Positions 32,006 through 44,789 of a stretch of DNA of 64,000 nucleotides are shown piece by piece; within the stretch, counting starts at the first letter, position 1; the number at the start of each line of letters is the position of its first letter. The notes below the pieces were generated by a model that ran no database searches, was not told the origin of the DNA, and saw only the letters and a program-made list of their open reading frames with translations. Location: assembly GCA_036768485.1 (NCBI GenBank), contig JAVLUZ010000151.1, positions 1,931,330 to 1,995,329 on the forward strand. Reading direction: 5' to 3'. Source of the stretch: Mermis nigrescens (lineage: Eukaryota; Nematoda; Enoplea; Mermithida; Mermithidae). Both the position numbers and the translations under genes were made by a program.

Positions 32006-33681
32006 ACCAGTACTCATTTAATTCATGTCTACACATGTTACGCCACATCCCAGGAAGTTGAGATCTATAAAAAAGAGTGATGGAGAGGCTGGCACTATTA
32101 TTCGAAAAAATTTTATGCTATGATGGTGCCTTAATTTGATATTTTAAAACGGCTAATCGACTCGCGAATATGCGTCGCCAACCAGCCTCACGACGCCGCT
32201 CAACATGAGCAACTGATAACGCCCAAATTGTGGGCCACAACAATCGAAGACGGGTCGCAAATATTGGCTAACTCCGAGAAATCTGAGATTTTAGCTCAAT
32301 TAATCCATTATTTGCAATGGCAGGGGGTACACACAACATGTGTAGACCTGTTGATGTGTTGCAAGAGCGGACCACTGCTTCAACACATTTAAGCAAGGGC
32401 CAAGAAGTGAAAGGACCAGGAAGTGACAAAGGATCGGGAAGTCAAAAACTGGGAAGTCGAAGGACTGTGAATTCGAAGGGCCGGTAAGTCAAACTTATAT
32501 AAACACACTCCTTTTGTGCTTAGGCCCACTTCAATCCCTAGCTCAGCTAGGCTTAGTTTACAAACTTACTTTATATTTAGACTTAATTGCATAATATGCC
32601 AGGTGGGTGAACATAAAGGGCCAGGAAGCCATACACTGCTTGATAAATTTCTATAATGCTTAGGCTTGTTTTACACCTCGGCTTACCTAAGCTTAGTTTA
32701 CACTGTCCTTAAGCTTAGTTTTGTCTTACTTTGGCTTATTTTAGGTATATTTAAGACTGAGTGGCAGGGGTAGCAAGAGCAGACCCCTGCTACACAGTCC
32801 TTCTGTTTAGTTTTGCCATACTACGGCATATTTAAGGTAATTTTAGACTGAGTGGCAGTGAATACACACAATACGCATAGGCGTATTGATGTGTTGCAAG
32901 AGCGGACCACTGCTATATTTTAGGAAGAATATGCTCGCCATGTTGGGGCTCCTCGCCCCGTACCCCCAGGGCACAGGCGCGTTAGTACTGGGTGTGTATG
33001 TCAGACCTAGGCTTAGTTTACACTGAATTCAGGTTTAGTCCAGTTTTAATATTAGTTCGGCTTTAGTCTAGTTTTAATCTTAGTTGGGGTTCAGTCTTAG
33101 GTTACACTTAGGCTTGGCACCCTGCCAATTTTGACCCTTGCACTCCTCAACTATATCCTCACTATGTGATAGCGTTAGCCTATCCTTAACCATTGCATAT
33201 CTTTAACCATTGTCTATCCTTAACCATTGCCTATCCTTAACCATTGCGCCCTGGCGCCTACCTCAGGGCGCAAGGCTCCACCCCCTCGCCTATCCTTAAC
33301 CATTGTATATGCTATAGCACTAGCCTATGTTATAACATGGGCTATTTTTAAGAATTGCCTATCCTTAACCATTGCCTATGCTTAACCATTGCTACCTAGG
33401 GTACCACGTATAACTACTCAACCATTCTTATGACATCCCAGTACAAGTTTGAACTGGGCTGTGTTGCTGCCTATTCAAGAAATATGACATCCCAGTACAA
33501 GTTTTAGATGTGCTGAAACGTGCCCATATTACCGCCATTGTAGAACTTTTATAAATATACCTTCCTAGTCCTCTGCAGAAAACGGTACCATTATGTAGAA
33601 AAGATAGGACGACTTTTTCACACGTTATAACATAGCGGTACCACTGAAATACGCGCGGGGGGATCTCTATACTACTATGGA

Positions 33682-34706
33682 ACTCGAGATGACAAAGCAA
33701 AAGCAGTCAGTATACCTTTTCTGAATTTCGAGAATTTCGGAATTTGACCATTCAAAAAAGATTCAATTGGCCTGAATTTCAGCACACGAAATTTCGGCAC
33801 CACTGAATTTCAAACCTTTTGAATGGACTACAGGGGTCAGAAATTGAAGAGACTTACCCCTAAAACTCGAAAGAACCTTCTGAATCAAACTTACAATTCT
33901 CAATTTATTTTTTCACGATTTTCGATGCAAATTAAATATTGTGAATATCAATAATTTTACTTTGGCTACTATCATATCAACTTTGCGGTAGTTTTAACCT
34001 CTTGAATCTCCATCAGACACCATCCCCAGAATTTAGCAGCTGCTCATAGCCCAATAAGTCGACCTTATTTATACGATAAGTATCATCAAATGAGAAACAA
34101 GGCCCAGAAAAACAATAACTTGGAATGTGGAAGGAAACCATTTCAGGTTCGCTTACGTCCGATGATAATCAGATCAAAAATTCATAGGATGGGTCAGGTT
34201 TTGATTCTCAACGTTCACCATTGGATTCATATTCATTGAAAATTTAAAATTTCAAGAGAAAACTTCGTAAAAAAATCGAATGATTCGGTCAAATTCATTA
34301 TGATTAATAGATTCGTGAAGCGTCCTTAAATAAATACTGTTCTAATACTCCTTCTATTATTTTCTATCATATATTAATCCATTGAGAAAAACGTTCCAGG
34401 GTTTCGTGGTGTTAAAGTGATTGATAATATTGTCTATAGTAGCCGTTCCAAAAACATCGTTTCTTCAGTTTCAATCGATGGATTTTGTTTGTCATTATAT
34501 TCAAAGCAAACCTTAATGTAACTTTTGGTACAAAAGATACTATATTTCTTAAAATGTTCAAGCTGAAAAATCGTCATAATTCGCCGATTTTGGTCAATTG
34601 TAAGCAAATTGGAAAGCAATTAACACTTTTACATTTCTTAAGCCCTAATTAGACTTTATTTTCCCCAAAATCAATTTTCTATTGCTTTTCTATAGGAGCT
34701 AGTACT
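33682..34706. other. No gene seen
   Basis: AT-rich sequence with no gene-like frame. Confidence 0.45.
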
Positions 34707-34958
34707 TACCACACGTAGGCGTGGGAGAGGGGGGTTTAGGGGGTATGCAACCCCTCAGAAGCCAAAATATCCCCACAGAATTCGAATTTTGAGAATTTAT
34801 TTTGCTTTTTTGCAATTTTTTGATGCCAATGAATAGTGCATGATGAGAAACGTTGAAAAATGGTGTTTTTCGCCATATCACCATTTTTAGGGCTATTTTT
34901 TACCTCTGAGAAATCTTGCCCCACCGTCCCGGAATTTTAGTGCTGCCCACCTGTGGTA
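34707..34958 (+). mobile_element. MITE family A, copy 3
   Basis: The best-preserved ends of the family: TACCACACGTAGGC and GCCCACCTGTGGTA are inverted repeats with three mismatches in 14, including the TA on each side. The internal TTTTTTGATGCCAATGAATA and GATGAGAAACGTTGAAAAA blocks are present. Confidence 0.75.
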
Positions 34959-36297
34959 CCCACGCGTCTGCTCTGCAACTCACGTGCATATTTATTCCCT
35001 GTCTCAATGCCAGTCCATCTATGTACAACGTTATGCTCGGCAGTATTTTGGCTTCAGCTTCACACAGCAACAATATTTTGTACCCAAGCTTGTACGTCTG
35101 TGCAAAATGGGACGACTTTGTTATTCTCGCACCCTGTTATTGAAAAAAGTGATAAAGCAATTAAAAACACATGCAATCGAGAATTTTAATTCAAAATTCT
35201 AGATGCGAGAGAAATGTCACGACATACAAACTTTTTATTCTACAGACGAGTACCAGATTCTTTAGAATCGAAAACCTCGTGTGAGTCAACTCGGATTTTT
35301 TATTCACATGAACAATGCAAAGCAATGCTTACTGCCATCAAAATATAGCAAAGTGCTTGAAATAATTTGGCAAGCATGATATATATTGTGTTTTTACATA
35401 GAGTGAAAATTACAATATAAGGCCGAAATGACCATGTAGGTAGTTCTTACAGTGTTGTCTAGGAGCCCAATAGTTTTAAATTTTAAAAAACTTTTCTTCC
35501 GATTACAAAGCATATTTTTGCAAAAAAAATTTTTCTAGAACAAAGTTCGAAGGGAGACTATATTTGAGTCAAAATGGAAAATAGATAGAAATCACAAACT
35601 ACTATAGTCTGTTTCATTCCAAACGGCTCATTTTCGCAAAAGTCTTTATATAGTATTTTAACTGCACAAATTGGCTTATTCAATTATGCTCTAATAGCGG
35701 TTTATTGCTTAGAACTCTTCTTTTTTATGCTTAAAGTGCTTAGCTTACCATGCAGCGCATCAAAGAAATAGCTACAACAAGATAATCTGTGGAATATTCT
35801 GCTACAGTAATAAGTCATAAAGCAAAAATGATAAGTTTGGAATAGAACAGACTATAGCAAGTTGCTATAGATCAACAAAACCCTAAATCTCACAGCGTCT
35901 TTATTAATTTTTAATGCTATCTTGACACCAAAGAATTCAAGCTGATCCCCAGGCTGGTCGCTGTTCCAAAGTTTTGCAACTTTAAGCTGTAATCTAAGAA
36001 CTTCTCAGAAATACTGACAGAGTGAGGGAGATTTCAACGGAACTTCTTTTGAATAATTTCTTTTAAATAATGTTGCGAGCCTTGGAAGGCTATGTAATTT
36101 TGAGAATCAAAAAAATAAAGTTAACTGAAGTTAAAAGCGTATCCCAAACAGGGGCGGATTTATAGGGGCTGCCTACCTCCCCCTATGGCCCAAAATAGTT
36201 GGTTAGATAAAAAATGGATATACAATTTGCAATAGTTTTTGGCCACCAGTAATCGCAATTCCTCTAGTTTTTCTGGCGCTCCACGCTGGATAAAATC
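34959..36297. other. No gene seen; lone hAT-like end
   Basis: Three overlapping short frames near 34916-35202 show no family features. A single CAGGGGCGGATTTATAGG at about 36150 matches one end of the hAT-like MITE at 7753, but no partner end was found. Confidence 0.45.
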
Positions 36298-36838
36298 CAT
36301 TACAAGCAAGAAAAAATGCTCCGATGGAGAAAATTCGAGGGGACTAGGGAAAATTTCCCTGCACGCACAAAAGCCGTCAGCATGTGCTAAACAGATAGAC
36401 TTCCTCTAAACAACGCAAAAAAATCGAAGTATATCCTGCGGCTTATGCCTGTTTCTGTAGACTTAATTGAGTTGGCCTGGAGGCGTAAAGTTTGCTCCGA
36501 TAATCTTGTTTTCCATTAGAGCATTGTGGAAGGTAAGGTTTCGTGAAATAAATTATACTCGTAAATTGACTATTTAACAATTATGAAAGCTTTTCAATTG
36601 TTCTTTGCGAAACAGTGGAAAATGTTTTGTGACTAAAACTTGATTTTTCACAGGCCGCAAAGTATACTTCGATTTTTGCGTTGTTTAGAGGAAGTCTAAC
36701 ATGTTTAGCACATTCTTTCGGCTTTTGCGCGTATAGGGAAATTTCCCTAGCCCCCTCCTTTCACATCTTTGATAATAAGGAAATCCAAGCATGTTCAACT
36801 TTTTTATCGGTGCATTTTTTTCTTGCTAGTATTCTACT
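36298..36838. repeat. Foldback repeat with arms of about 165-190 bp
   Basis: The left arm (36298-36462) and right arm (36648-36838) are inverted copies: blocks such as GTGCTAAACA, CTTCCTCTAAACAACGCAAAA and ATCGAAGTATA pair with TATACTTCGAT, TTTTGCGTTGTTTAGAGGAAG and TGTTTAGCAC. The spacer is about 185 bp. A diverged relative of one arm lies at 46887-47002. Confidence 0.7.
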
Positions 36839-37900
36839 TTTTTTACCCTGATTTTGTCCTTAAACACTGCATTCTAATTACAAAAAAGGCAGTCTAACTA
36901 GCCTAAATCAGGGGAAAACCCTATAAAAAGTCCCCGTTGGATTGATCTTAAAATTAGCGTAAAAATTTTCTTAATGTATTTCAAACCAGAAATGCTCGAG
37001 TAAAGTTAAATCCAGATCTTGCATAAGCAGAGATTAGCAACAGTTTTTACTTTTTCTGCAACAGTTTATAGCTTCGATATCAAGCATTAACATTCAAAGA
37101 AAGATAAAGACGGTAGTCAGAAAATTTATTGAATTAAAATTTACGCCAATGACCCTACTAAACTAATTAAAGTAAAATCCTGCATCGACAGAAAAAGCAA
37201 GCGAAAGCCAGGCAGGAGTAACAAATACATTAATGTGTAAACCAAGGCAATGATGTATCGGCCGCTGAAAATTGCATGCAAATGTGAAGAATGCACGAGA
37301 AAGCAACAAAAATCAGTCGTCGAGCAAGACAACGTGAATGATTCCGGCCACAAATCAACAATCCAGTCAACGCGTCAGCAAATACAAACAAATTAAGAAA
37401 ATTTATGAGCCGCGTACATTCCAAAAATGAGCATACATAAATTTTCATGGATTTTTAGAAGAAAAATATTGGAATCGGTTTGATAATGACAGCGCATAAG
37501 AATTATTATTGAAAGAATGCGCATTTAGTATTCTAAAAAATGTTCCTCATTTCAGTTAAACTTCAAAACAGTGCATGTTTGTGAATAAAAATGATTAAAG
37601 ATTAGTCAAAAATCTTCGAAATAAGAAACTGATCAAAAAAAATGCAATACGGATGTAATTAATGGCATTAGCAAACATGTGCATAATTCAAACTTCACCT
37701 CTTCACAGCTCAACAACCTCCGGCTGTAGAAAAGTTAAAAGGTCGATTCGTTATTCTGACGTTACGGAAATTATTTTTTTAAATAGAATGACCATACTCA
37801 AAGCTCTGGGCGGAAAAGAGCTTCTCGATGTAAACTTTACTCTTGCGCTAATAACGCAATATTGGGTGTATAGAAGCAAAAGAAACTAGGACGTGTAACG
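36839..37900. other. No gene seen
   Basis: Two overlapping minus-strand frames of about 70 codons (37141-37448) contain hydrophobic residues but nothing recognisable. Confidence 0.45.
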
Positions 37901-38330
37901 CTTAGGTCAGAGCACATTTTTAGCATAATCAGCATGTTCCGCTACTTAGCGGAGTAGCTGAAGAAATTTCTTTTTTCGTCTCGAACACTTTACACTAAAA
38001 CGATCACAGATCAAGAAATATTGTGTTGAAAGGAGAAAAAATTTGCTTTTGAGATTTTGTTACCCTCTACATTTTAAAACCAATTGGACTGTACAGAAAT
38101 CAAAAATGAGTTAGACAGGCTGAAGGACACGCAAAGAGTAGAAAACACGCATATTTTACTTTTTTGTGTAACAACCATTGAGTGTAAAGAAATTTTAAGG
38201 TCGGATTCGTAACCTACAACTCAGGGAACATTTTAAAACAATTGGTTCTCTGCAAAATATTTGATTTTTCGGTTAAAACTTTACACTTCATTGCTAACTA
38301 GGTATTAAGTGTAAACAAAAAAATCAACAT
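37900..38330. repeat. Short run of satellite-like repeats
   Basis: ATTTTAAAACCAATTGG at about 38073 and ATTTTAAAACAATTGG at about 38230 are spaced near 158 bp. Nearby GTGTAAAG and AAACACG blocks resemble the 44.8-46.7 kb satellite. Confidence 0.35.
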
Positions 38331-41300
38331 CGAGTTTTTTAATTATCTATCGATTAAAAAAACGCACCTCCCAGGTGTGTGCCGTTGTAGTTGTGAGGGG
38401 GGACACAAAATTCGCACTCGCTGTGATAAATATATAAGAAAAAAAGGTGGCCAAGCTTATTATAGGTGGTGCTATGGCGCTACCTATTTTTTGCTTTTAT
38501 GGCGACCTGGGAGCCTTTTTCTGCTAATTGAATAGGTTTCGAAATAATTCCAAGAAAAGAAACAGCCACTTCAGCATAGATTTATTGTATTTTCAAGCAT
38601 AGCATTGACATTCCGCATCAAATGCTGCAAAAGCAATTGAGCCATAAATCCGGCTCGTAAAGGTCCTTCCGCCTAAATTTAACAAATTTTCCGCCGCTCG
38701 CGCCAGTTTTCGCAAGAGTCAAAGAAATTTAATGATTTTTTCGCGCGAAACTGTCTTAAATTTCAAAATTTTTTTTGAAAAATGTTGTGTCAAATGTGAT
38801 TATAAATAAAAGTATACAACGTGAAGCGCCGAAAAAACGCTATTCTGCGCGTGGACCTATTTGTGACTGTTTCTGGAAAAGTTGGGGTCCCCCGCTTAGG
38901 AATATCCTTGATCCATTCTGATCCCAACCTGACAAGAATGATGCCATTGTAACCACGCCAAGTCAAAATCTTTAGTGCTGAATTATTAAGAGAACCGTAA
39001 ACGCACAGCATGGTCGATCTGGGGAGGGATTAGTCGGTCTAAGGATTCAGTTAGTCAGCTTTTTTTGAGTCAAAATTAACTCAAAAACTAATTAAACTAC
39101 AGAATTGCGCTCCAAGTACGTCATTTTATGACAGTCTCTTAGTATCTTCAAGCAGATTTGAGGATAATCTTCAATTTTTCTTCATTTTTGTCTTTCGTTT
39201 TACTTCATTTTTCCTTTAAAATTTCCGATTTTCATGTTTGGGGGTCTCAAGAACCGCTAACTCCCCACTTGCATCTGCCTCCTTTGTCAGCCTCGAAGCA
39301 AGTGATCTATTACATTTCAGGCTAAAGAATTCGCATTGCACTGTTAAAAGGAATAAATTGATTTTATCATTACCCTGATATCGATAAGCTCAGCTTTGAG
39401 CTTATAACTAGCTAAGTTCAAAAAATAAGGTATTGACACTCTGGACAATTTTTTGCGACCCTTGCTACGCATTCACTTGGCGCAGTGCGATTCCGATAAA
39501 AAGCTCGCCGTGACCAGGACAAAAAAATTGCCGAAATATCAACAACTTTTGTTAAATATTAATCAGACGACAGAAGAAACACGAATGCAAAAATTTATTT
39601 GCTCAGCGGCCAGCGTATCGATTTTCGTTCAATAAAGCGAACAAACGTTTCCATCAAAAAAACGCATTTCGCGCTTATGTACTACAAGCATTTATTTTCG
39701 GCGAACACGCGTTAGTATGGAAAATTCAGCGTGCCAAAACAAATTCAAATATTTCCCATTCTTTACACAACAGCTGACCGAAAACACCATCGTAAATTTT
39801 TAATAATGGATAAACACGGTGGGTGAAAAGGTTCCGAAAATCATTTCAGCGCTAGTAAACACGGAGGGCACACTGGTTTTATTCATCAAATAAACGAGAA
39901 AAAGAATCGGCCACGCAATTCGCCTTCGTCCACTTCACGTTTGTAAGCTAGTTAATTACAATCGTAAACAAATCACTTCCAGCTTAGGCTGAATGTAGGA
40001 AGCGAAACTTTATTCCAGAGTGATTGAATTAGATTTTTGAAGGTTTTCTAATGTTGTCGAAAGAACTAAGGGAAATCAGAACATGAGACATAGCTCCTTG
40101 GAAAGAGCAAAAAATTTTCTAGCCATTCATTGGCAAAAGTTGTAAAATACCTTGAAAGTTAAACAAATAATGGATAGACGAAAATGTCTAAAATTATAGG
40201 ATTCTCCCGACGTGACTGCCTTCATAGGACGGTCATATTGAAAAGTTCGAATGCGTTATCATATCAGACGAGTAGATGAAATCATTCGAAAGCATTTTTG
40301 GTGTTCTAAAATGTGCTTAAACATTAAAAATATGAAAGGTGCAATCAATAAATTGCGTAGTTTACGGGGGCAGCCTAATTAAGTAAAAAATAAATTCGGA
40401 TCGCAGGAAGAACTATTAAAGACAGCAAAAAAACAGATAAAGTTTTGAGCACATGAAAAGCTGATTATTTTTCTAATTTTCAAAATAGGAAACGAAATCT
40501 GCATAGCTGCAGTGACCATGCAATGATTGAACAGGTTTCGTAGCACGAACTGACACAAATTCTTTCATAATACTTTCATTTTGAGATTATCAACCTAGAA
40601 CATATTATTTTATTTAAATCTATCAAGTGGTTGTTAAGTTAATCTTAAAAATGGCCATTTTAGTGAATAGCTATCTGCAAATGGGCAGGATTTGTAATTA
40701 CTTTGGCGCGCAGATAGGTGCTTAATATAATCTAATTTCAACAAATTTTCTGAAGCTGGATGAATTTCGATGGTTTATTGAGTTGACTTTTTCAAAACTA
40801 TCAAGGATCTAAAGTCAGAAGCATAAATATGCCAAATTTGTCAGTTTATGAGAAAAAGCCTACTACCTTTAATTCATTCTAAGAAAGAGCGATGAGAAAT
40901 TATATCCGAAAAATCGGTATCTACGATTTTAAAATTGCAAAGCAATAATTTTGTCCATATTCTGGTGGATGTACGGATGGTCCAGACCATAGGTGCACAG
41001 CATGGCCGAAGCCGGTCTAAGGGGATGAAAAAATTGAGCTTTTTTGGTCAAAAAGACACCTAGTATAAGCGCTAAACAAGCGTTACAATTACGTTATTAC
41101 ACAGTTTTTGATCAATTAAGTTTCAATTTCCATCCGTTTTTGACCTTCCTCTTGCCTCATATTCCCCACAAAATTTTCCATTTTTCCATTCTGGGGGGCA
41201 GATCAGGACCCCGAAATTTTCCCCCTCCCACGTGCATGCCGCTCCCGTGCGCGCATGTCTACTGGCAGCAATTTTCAAGCAAAAAGCCCACAAACATCTT

Positions 41301-44300
41301 ACACGGGCTTAGATGAGGGGGGCTAGACTCCCAAATAAATACTCCTGCATCATACAATAGATCCCCCAAATCAAATTTTTTATGTTTTTGGCGATTTTTT
41401 CGCACTTAACTCCCCCTGAGAATAATTCTGTCCATGTAAGGTAGATACATAAGAGATCAATCTGTTGAAGAGTGCAAGACTATGTCCAGTCGAAAGTGAG
41501 GTAGGCACTTCTTATACTCGTATATTGTGCATTCTGAAGATGCTATTTAATTAATAAAATCGTTTGAAAACCACCAAAACTAGCTAAAAACCTATTCTGG
41601 CATCTTTCATGAAATTTCACCCTAATGGATTTCCAAGAAAGATTTAATTTATTCAACGGGCGTGTCCGTTTTTAAACCACATCATATTGATTGCCATTAA
41701 ACATTCTTTCTGGGAATGTTTTTTTACATTCTCTTAAGAGCATCGCTATAGAATTCAAAAAGCGCATAAGCTTGATAAGCAGCTTGCATTTTCATCCCGA
41801 AAAAATAATTTGAAAATTTTGTTCACCTTGACCCCCGGAATCGTCGTGCTGGCGCTGTGCTCTGCTTTACCTTTGTTTTTACTTACAAAAATCACAGACT
41901 TACTAAATATATGACTCAGTTTTAGATAAACGAAGATGTCTTTAATCTAGGCGCGAAAAAGGTTCTGTAAATATGCCAAAAAAATAAGCTTCGTGTAATA
42001 AAAAACTAATTCTAAACATAATTTAATGTTTCTGAATATCTTCCTCTTTACATGTATGTATGTCGCTTCTATTAACAAATTCAATTGAAATCATTGAATT
42101 TGCGTTAGAAACATTCTACTACCGATTTTCCTTTTCCCAGCCCTTTTTTGGTTCGAAATAATGCCTATAATCACAAACTTGTTCAGATTCACAGTAACAA
42201 GATGAAGTGGATCCGTAAATTCTTATGCTTTTGCTTCGTTCGCTTCCCATAATTATCAGAGAATAGAATTTTCGTTGGATAAGCAGATCTACGACACGAC
42301 AGGGAATTAAAATATAACTGCCTACATGCATTCACAGCCTGTAGTTTTTGGGAGTCATCAGCCCAAAAAGTCTTTTAAAGTATACGAATCATTGCTGAGC
42401 TAAAAACGCACAATACCATACTTGGGCTCCGGACTTAAGCATTTTAATGGTCAAAAATGTGCGAGAAAACTGATGAAAAAAATTACAAAAAATTTATCCG
42501 AAGAACTTTAACCCGACTCCTCAACGCCCAATACGTACGCAAAACACATCGATTTAATTGATTTCTGGCCTATCAGGCCATACTATAGTCTATTTCACAC
42601 AAGTTTAGGCATAAATTTTAAAAATCATGTCCGACAATAAGCCGACGGACTACGATTATAGCAGTGACTTAATAAACGTATAATTATCGCAATCCGTAAG
42701 CTTACTCTTTTTCGAAAAAAATTCTTAAAATCCATTCCCAAACTTATTTGAAAAAGACTATAAAAGAATTAATGCAACTAACTCAACAATTTTCGAACTT
42801 ATCGGAAAATGCCCTTAAAATGATGTATTAAATGCTAAAATCGCATAAAACATCAACCAGCACGCGCCTTAGTACTATTGATAGAAAACTAATTTTCAGA
42901 CTTCGCCAATATTGTTTTGGGGCAAATCAAATATTTTCTCAACTAATTACCTATAGAAATCGTGATAATCATTATATGAACAGCATGAAAATTATGGGAG
43001 GACTGCTCATGTGAATTCGCCAAAAATAGCGAAAAACTTCACTTAAAATAAAATGCTATACTTTCACTTCACCCAAAACTCCCAAACTCCACCCCTCACC
43101 CTCGCCCATGTGCGGTCATAATGACTTGACTGCAACTAGATGCGCAATCTGAATCATTGATTCCTTTATCACGGCACTGAAACTCATGCACTACTGGGAA
43201 TTTTTTTAACGTTTTGTTAATGATTCTCAATCACGCAGAATATAAAACAAAAATGTTTATTTATCAGTAAAACGGTGCTGCAATGGAACGAGAAAATGTC
43301 AAATATAGCGAAGAAGAAGTGAAGAACATTGTGTGGCCCAGAGATGACAACCGAGAGTTGCGATTGCTCGCAAAATCTGGCTAAGTTACGCTTCCAGATC
43401 GCAAAGAATGTGAATAAATGTCATTAATAGGTGTTATACGATGCAAAGCGCTGGTAAAATCAGAGAAATTAAGATCACTGACGGCCAAACATCTTCGCAA
43501 ATTACGTATCCGTTCTTTATCTCGTAAAATATTCTTGGCCAATGGGTAGGAACCGCCATCCCCCGCCCCCTAAATCCACCCTTGTTTTTCCATGTTTTTG
43601 GCGTGCTCTGTTGTGCAGATAAAAAAAAGTTTTTCCAAATAAATTTTGTAAAGTCGGACGACATGTAAGTCGTCTCTGGAGCATGCAAAACTGAAAGATT
43701 ATCGCACTTTTAATTCAAAAATTGCAAATATTGCTCGGAAAAGCATATTTGCTCTTCGCGTTTTACTAAAAATGTGTGTTTGCATAACCAGGGTGGGGTA
43801 ATTTCAGCGTAAGGTCGAGTTTAGCATGACTCAGGTTAAGCGAGGCTATTATCGATAATGTGCATATTATAAAGGTTAAACAGGGTGGGCCGAAAAATGC
43901 TACTCCTCAATGTAAAAATTCAACAAATGTCAACGTAAAATTTGAAGTTCACTTAGATGGCTTAACATGTCAATCGTGTAAAAAATTTTGGCCATCTGCC
44001 AGCGGTTCGGGCAATACAGCGATTTGTTTACACCCTACTTTGATATATTTTAAAACCCGAAGATTTATTCGGTTCTGTTGAAAATTTGCTCACCCATTTG
44101 ACGATATTTAGCAGATTTAGCACTTAATAGGATTGAGTACCTACCCTGGGGTTTAATAAATGTGCTAATATTCTTTTAGCAGGGAGTTATTGTAAATAAA
44201 CAGTACCTAAATACGCAGAAATGAGACACAATGCAGAAACCATAAGGTTTAAACAATAGATACAAGAGCAGGGTGTAAACTAATCGTGTTAGGGCACAAA

Positions 44301-44600
44301 TCCTTGAAAGTTGGATAAAAGTGCTTACAAGGTTCAAACGAGGATTCTTTTATCCATCTAATGCAATTTGTTTTAACCCCATGTCCATATTAGTTCAAGT
44401 TATCATAGGTAGCGTGTTAGCCCGTACCTATAATATACTTGGGTACCCTCAATATATGAGCCCCGCACAGCTATAACGGGACACATCTGAGAGGTGCGGC
44501 TTTTTAAAGATAATAAAAATATTTGATGTAGGTTTTTTATTTTTGGTTACGCTCAATACCGAGTTTGTAATGAGCGTGTACAGTTTTGGCGTTACGTTAA
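38331..44600. other. No gene seen
   Basis: A 6-kb AT-rich noncoding stretch. It contains G/C-run repeat debris near 41190-41360, an antisense MITE A head near 43060-43120 (CTCGCCCATGTGCGG), and a lone CCCCCTAAATCCACCCTTG near 43567 that resembles a hAT-like end. Confidence 0.45.
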
Positions 44601-44789
44601 AACATATACAAATCTGTGACGATTTCTCGCCCAGCTTGTACACAACTTAGTATAAACCCCGCAAACAATTTGATGGTACAGATTTGTAGAGAATGAAATT
44701 CTTCTGTCGACACTTTTTTGTTTCTTTATATTTCGCATTAGTTTCTGAGGAAGAGTGGTAAAGAGTGCGAAATTCTAGGGTGTAGAGAC

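Larger units (their letters stand above)
24038..33676. mobile_element. Giant 9.6-kb foldback element, Polinton-related
   Basis: The termini are AGTAGTATAG (24038-24047) and CTATACTACT (33667-33676), an exact inverted pair, followed inward by CCCCCCGCGCGTATTT and its complement. Flanks carry the direct repeat ATGGA (24033-24037 and 33677-33681). The arms, 24038 to about 28705 and about 29664 to 33676, are inverted copies: for example 28560-28690 matches 29682-29812 with a handful of mismatches, and both arms carry the same two minisatellites in mirror order. The arms differ in length by about 0.65 kb because of insertions (left 25.3-26.4 kb has little counterpart). No ORF of interest exists. 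The terminal 10-mer equals the left end of the Polinton at 10407. Confidence 0.8.

Noticed and set aside
37141..37448. Two overlapping hydrophobic minus-strand frames
   Set aside because: Short, mutually overlapping, with no recognisable membrane-protein pattern or start context.
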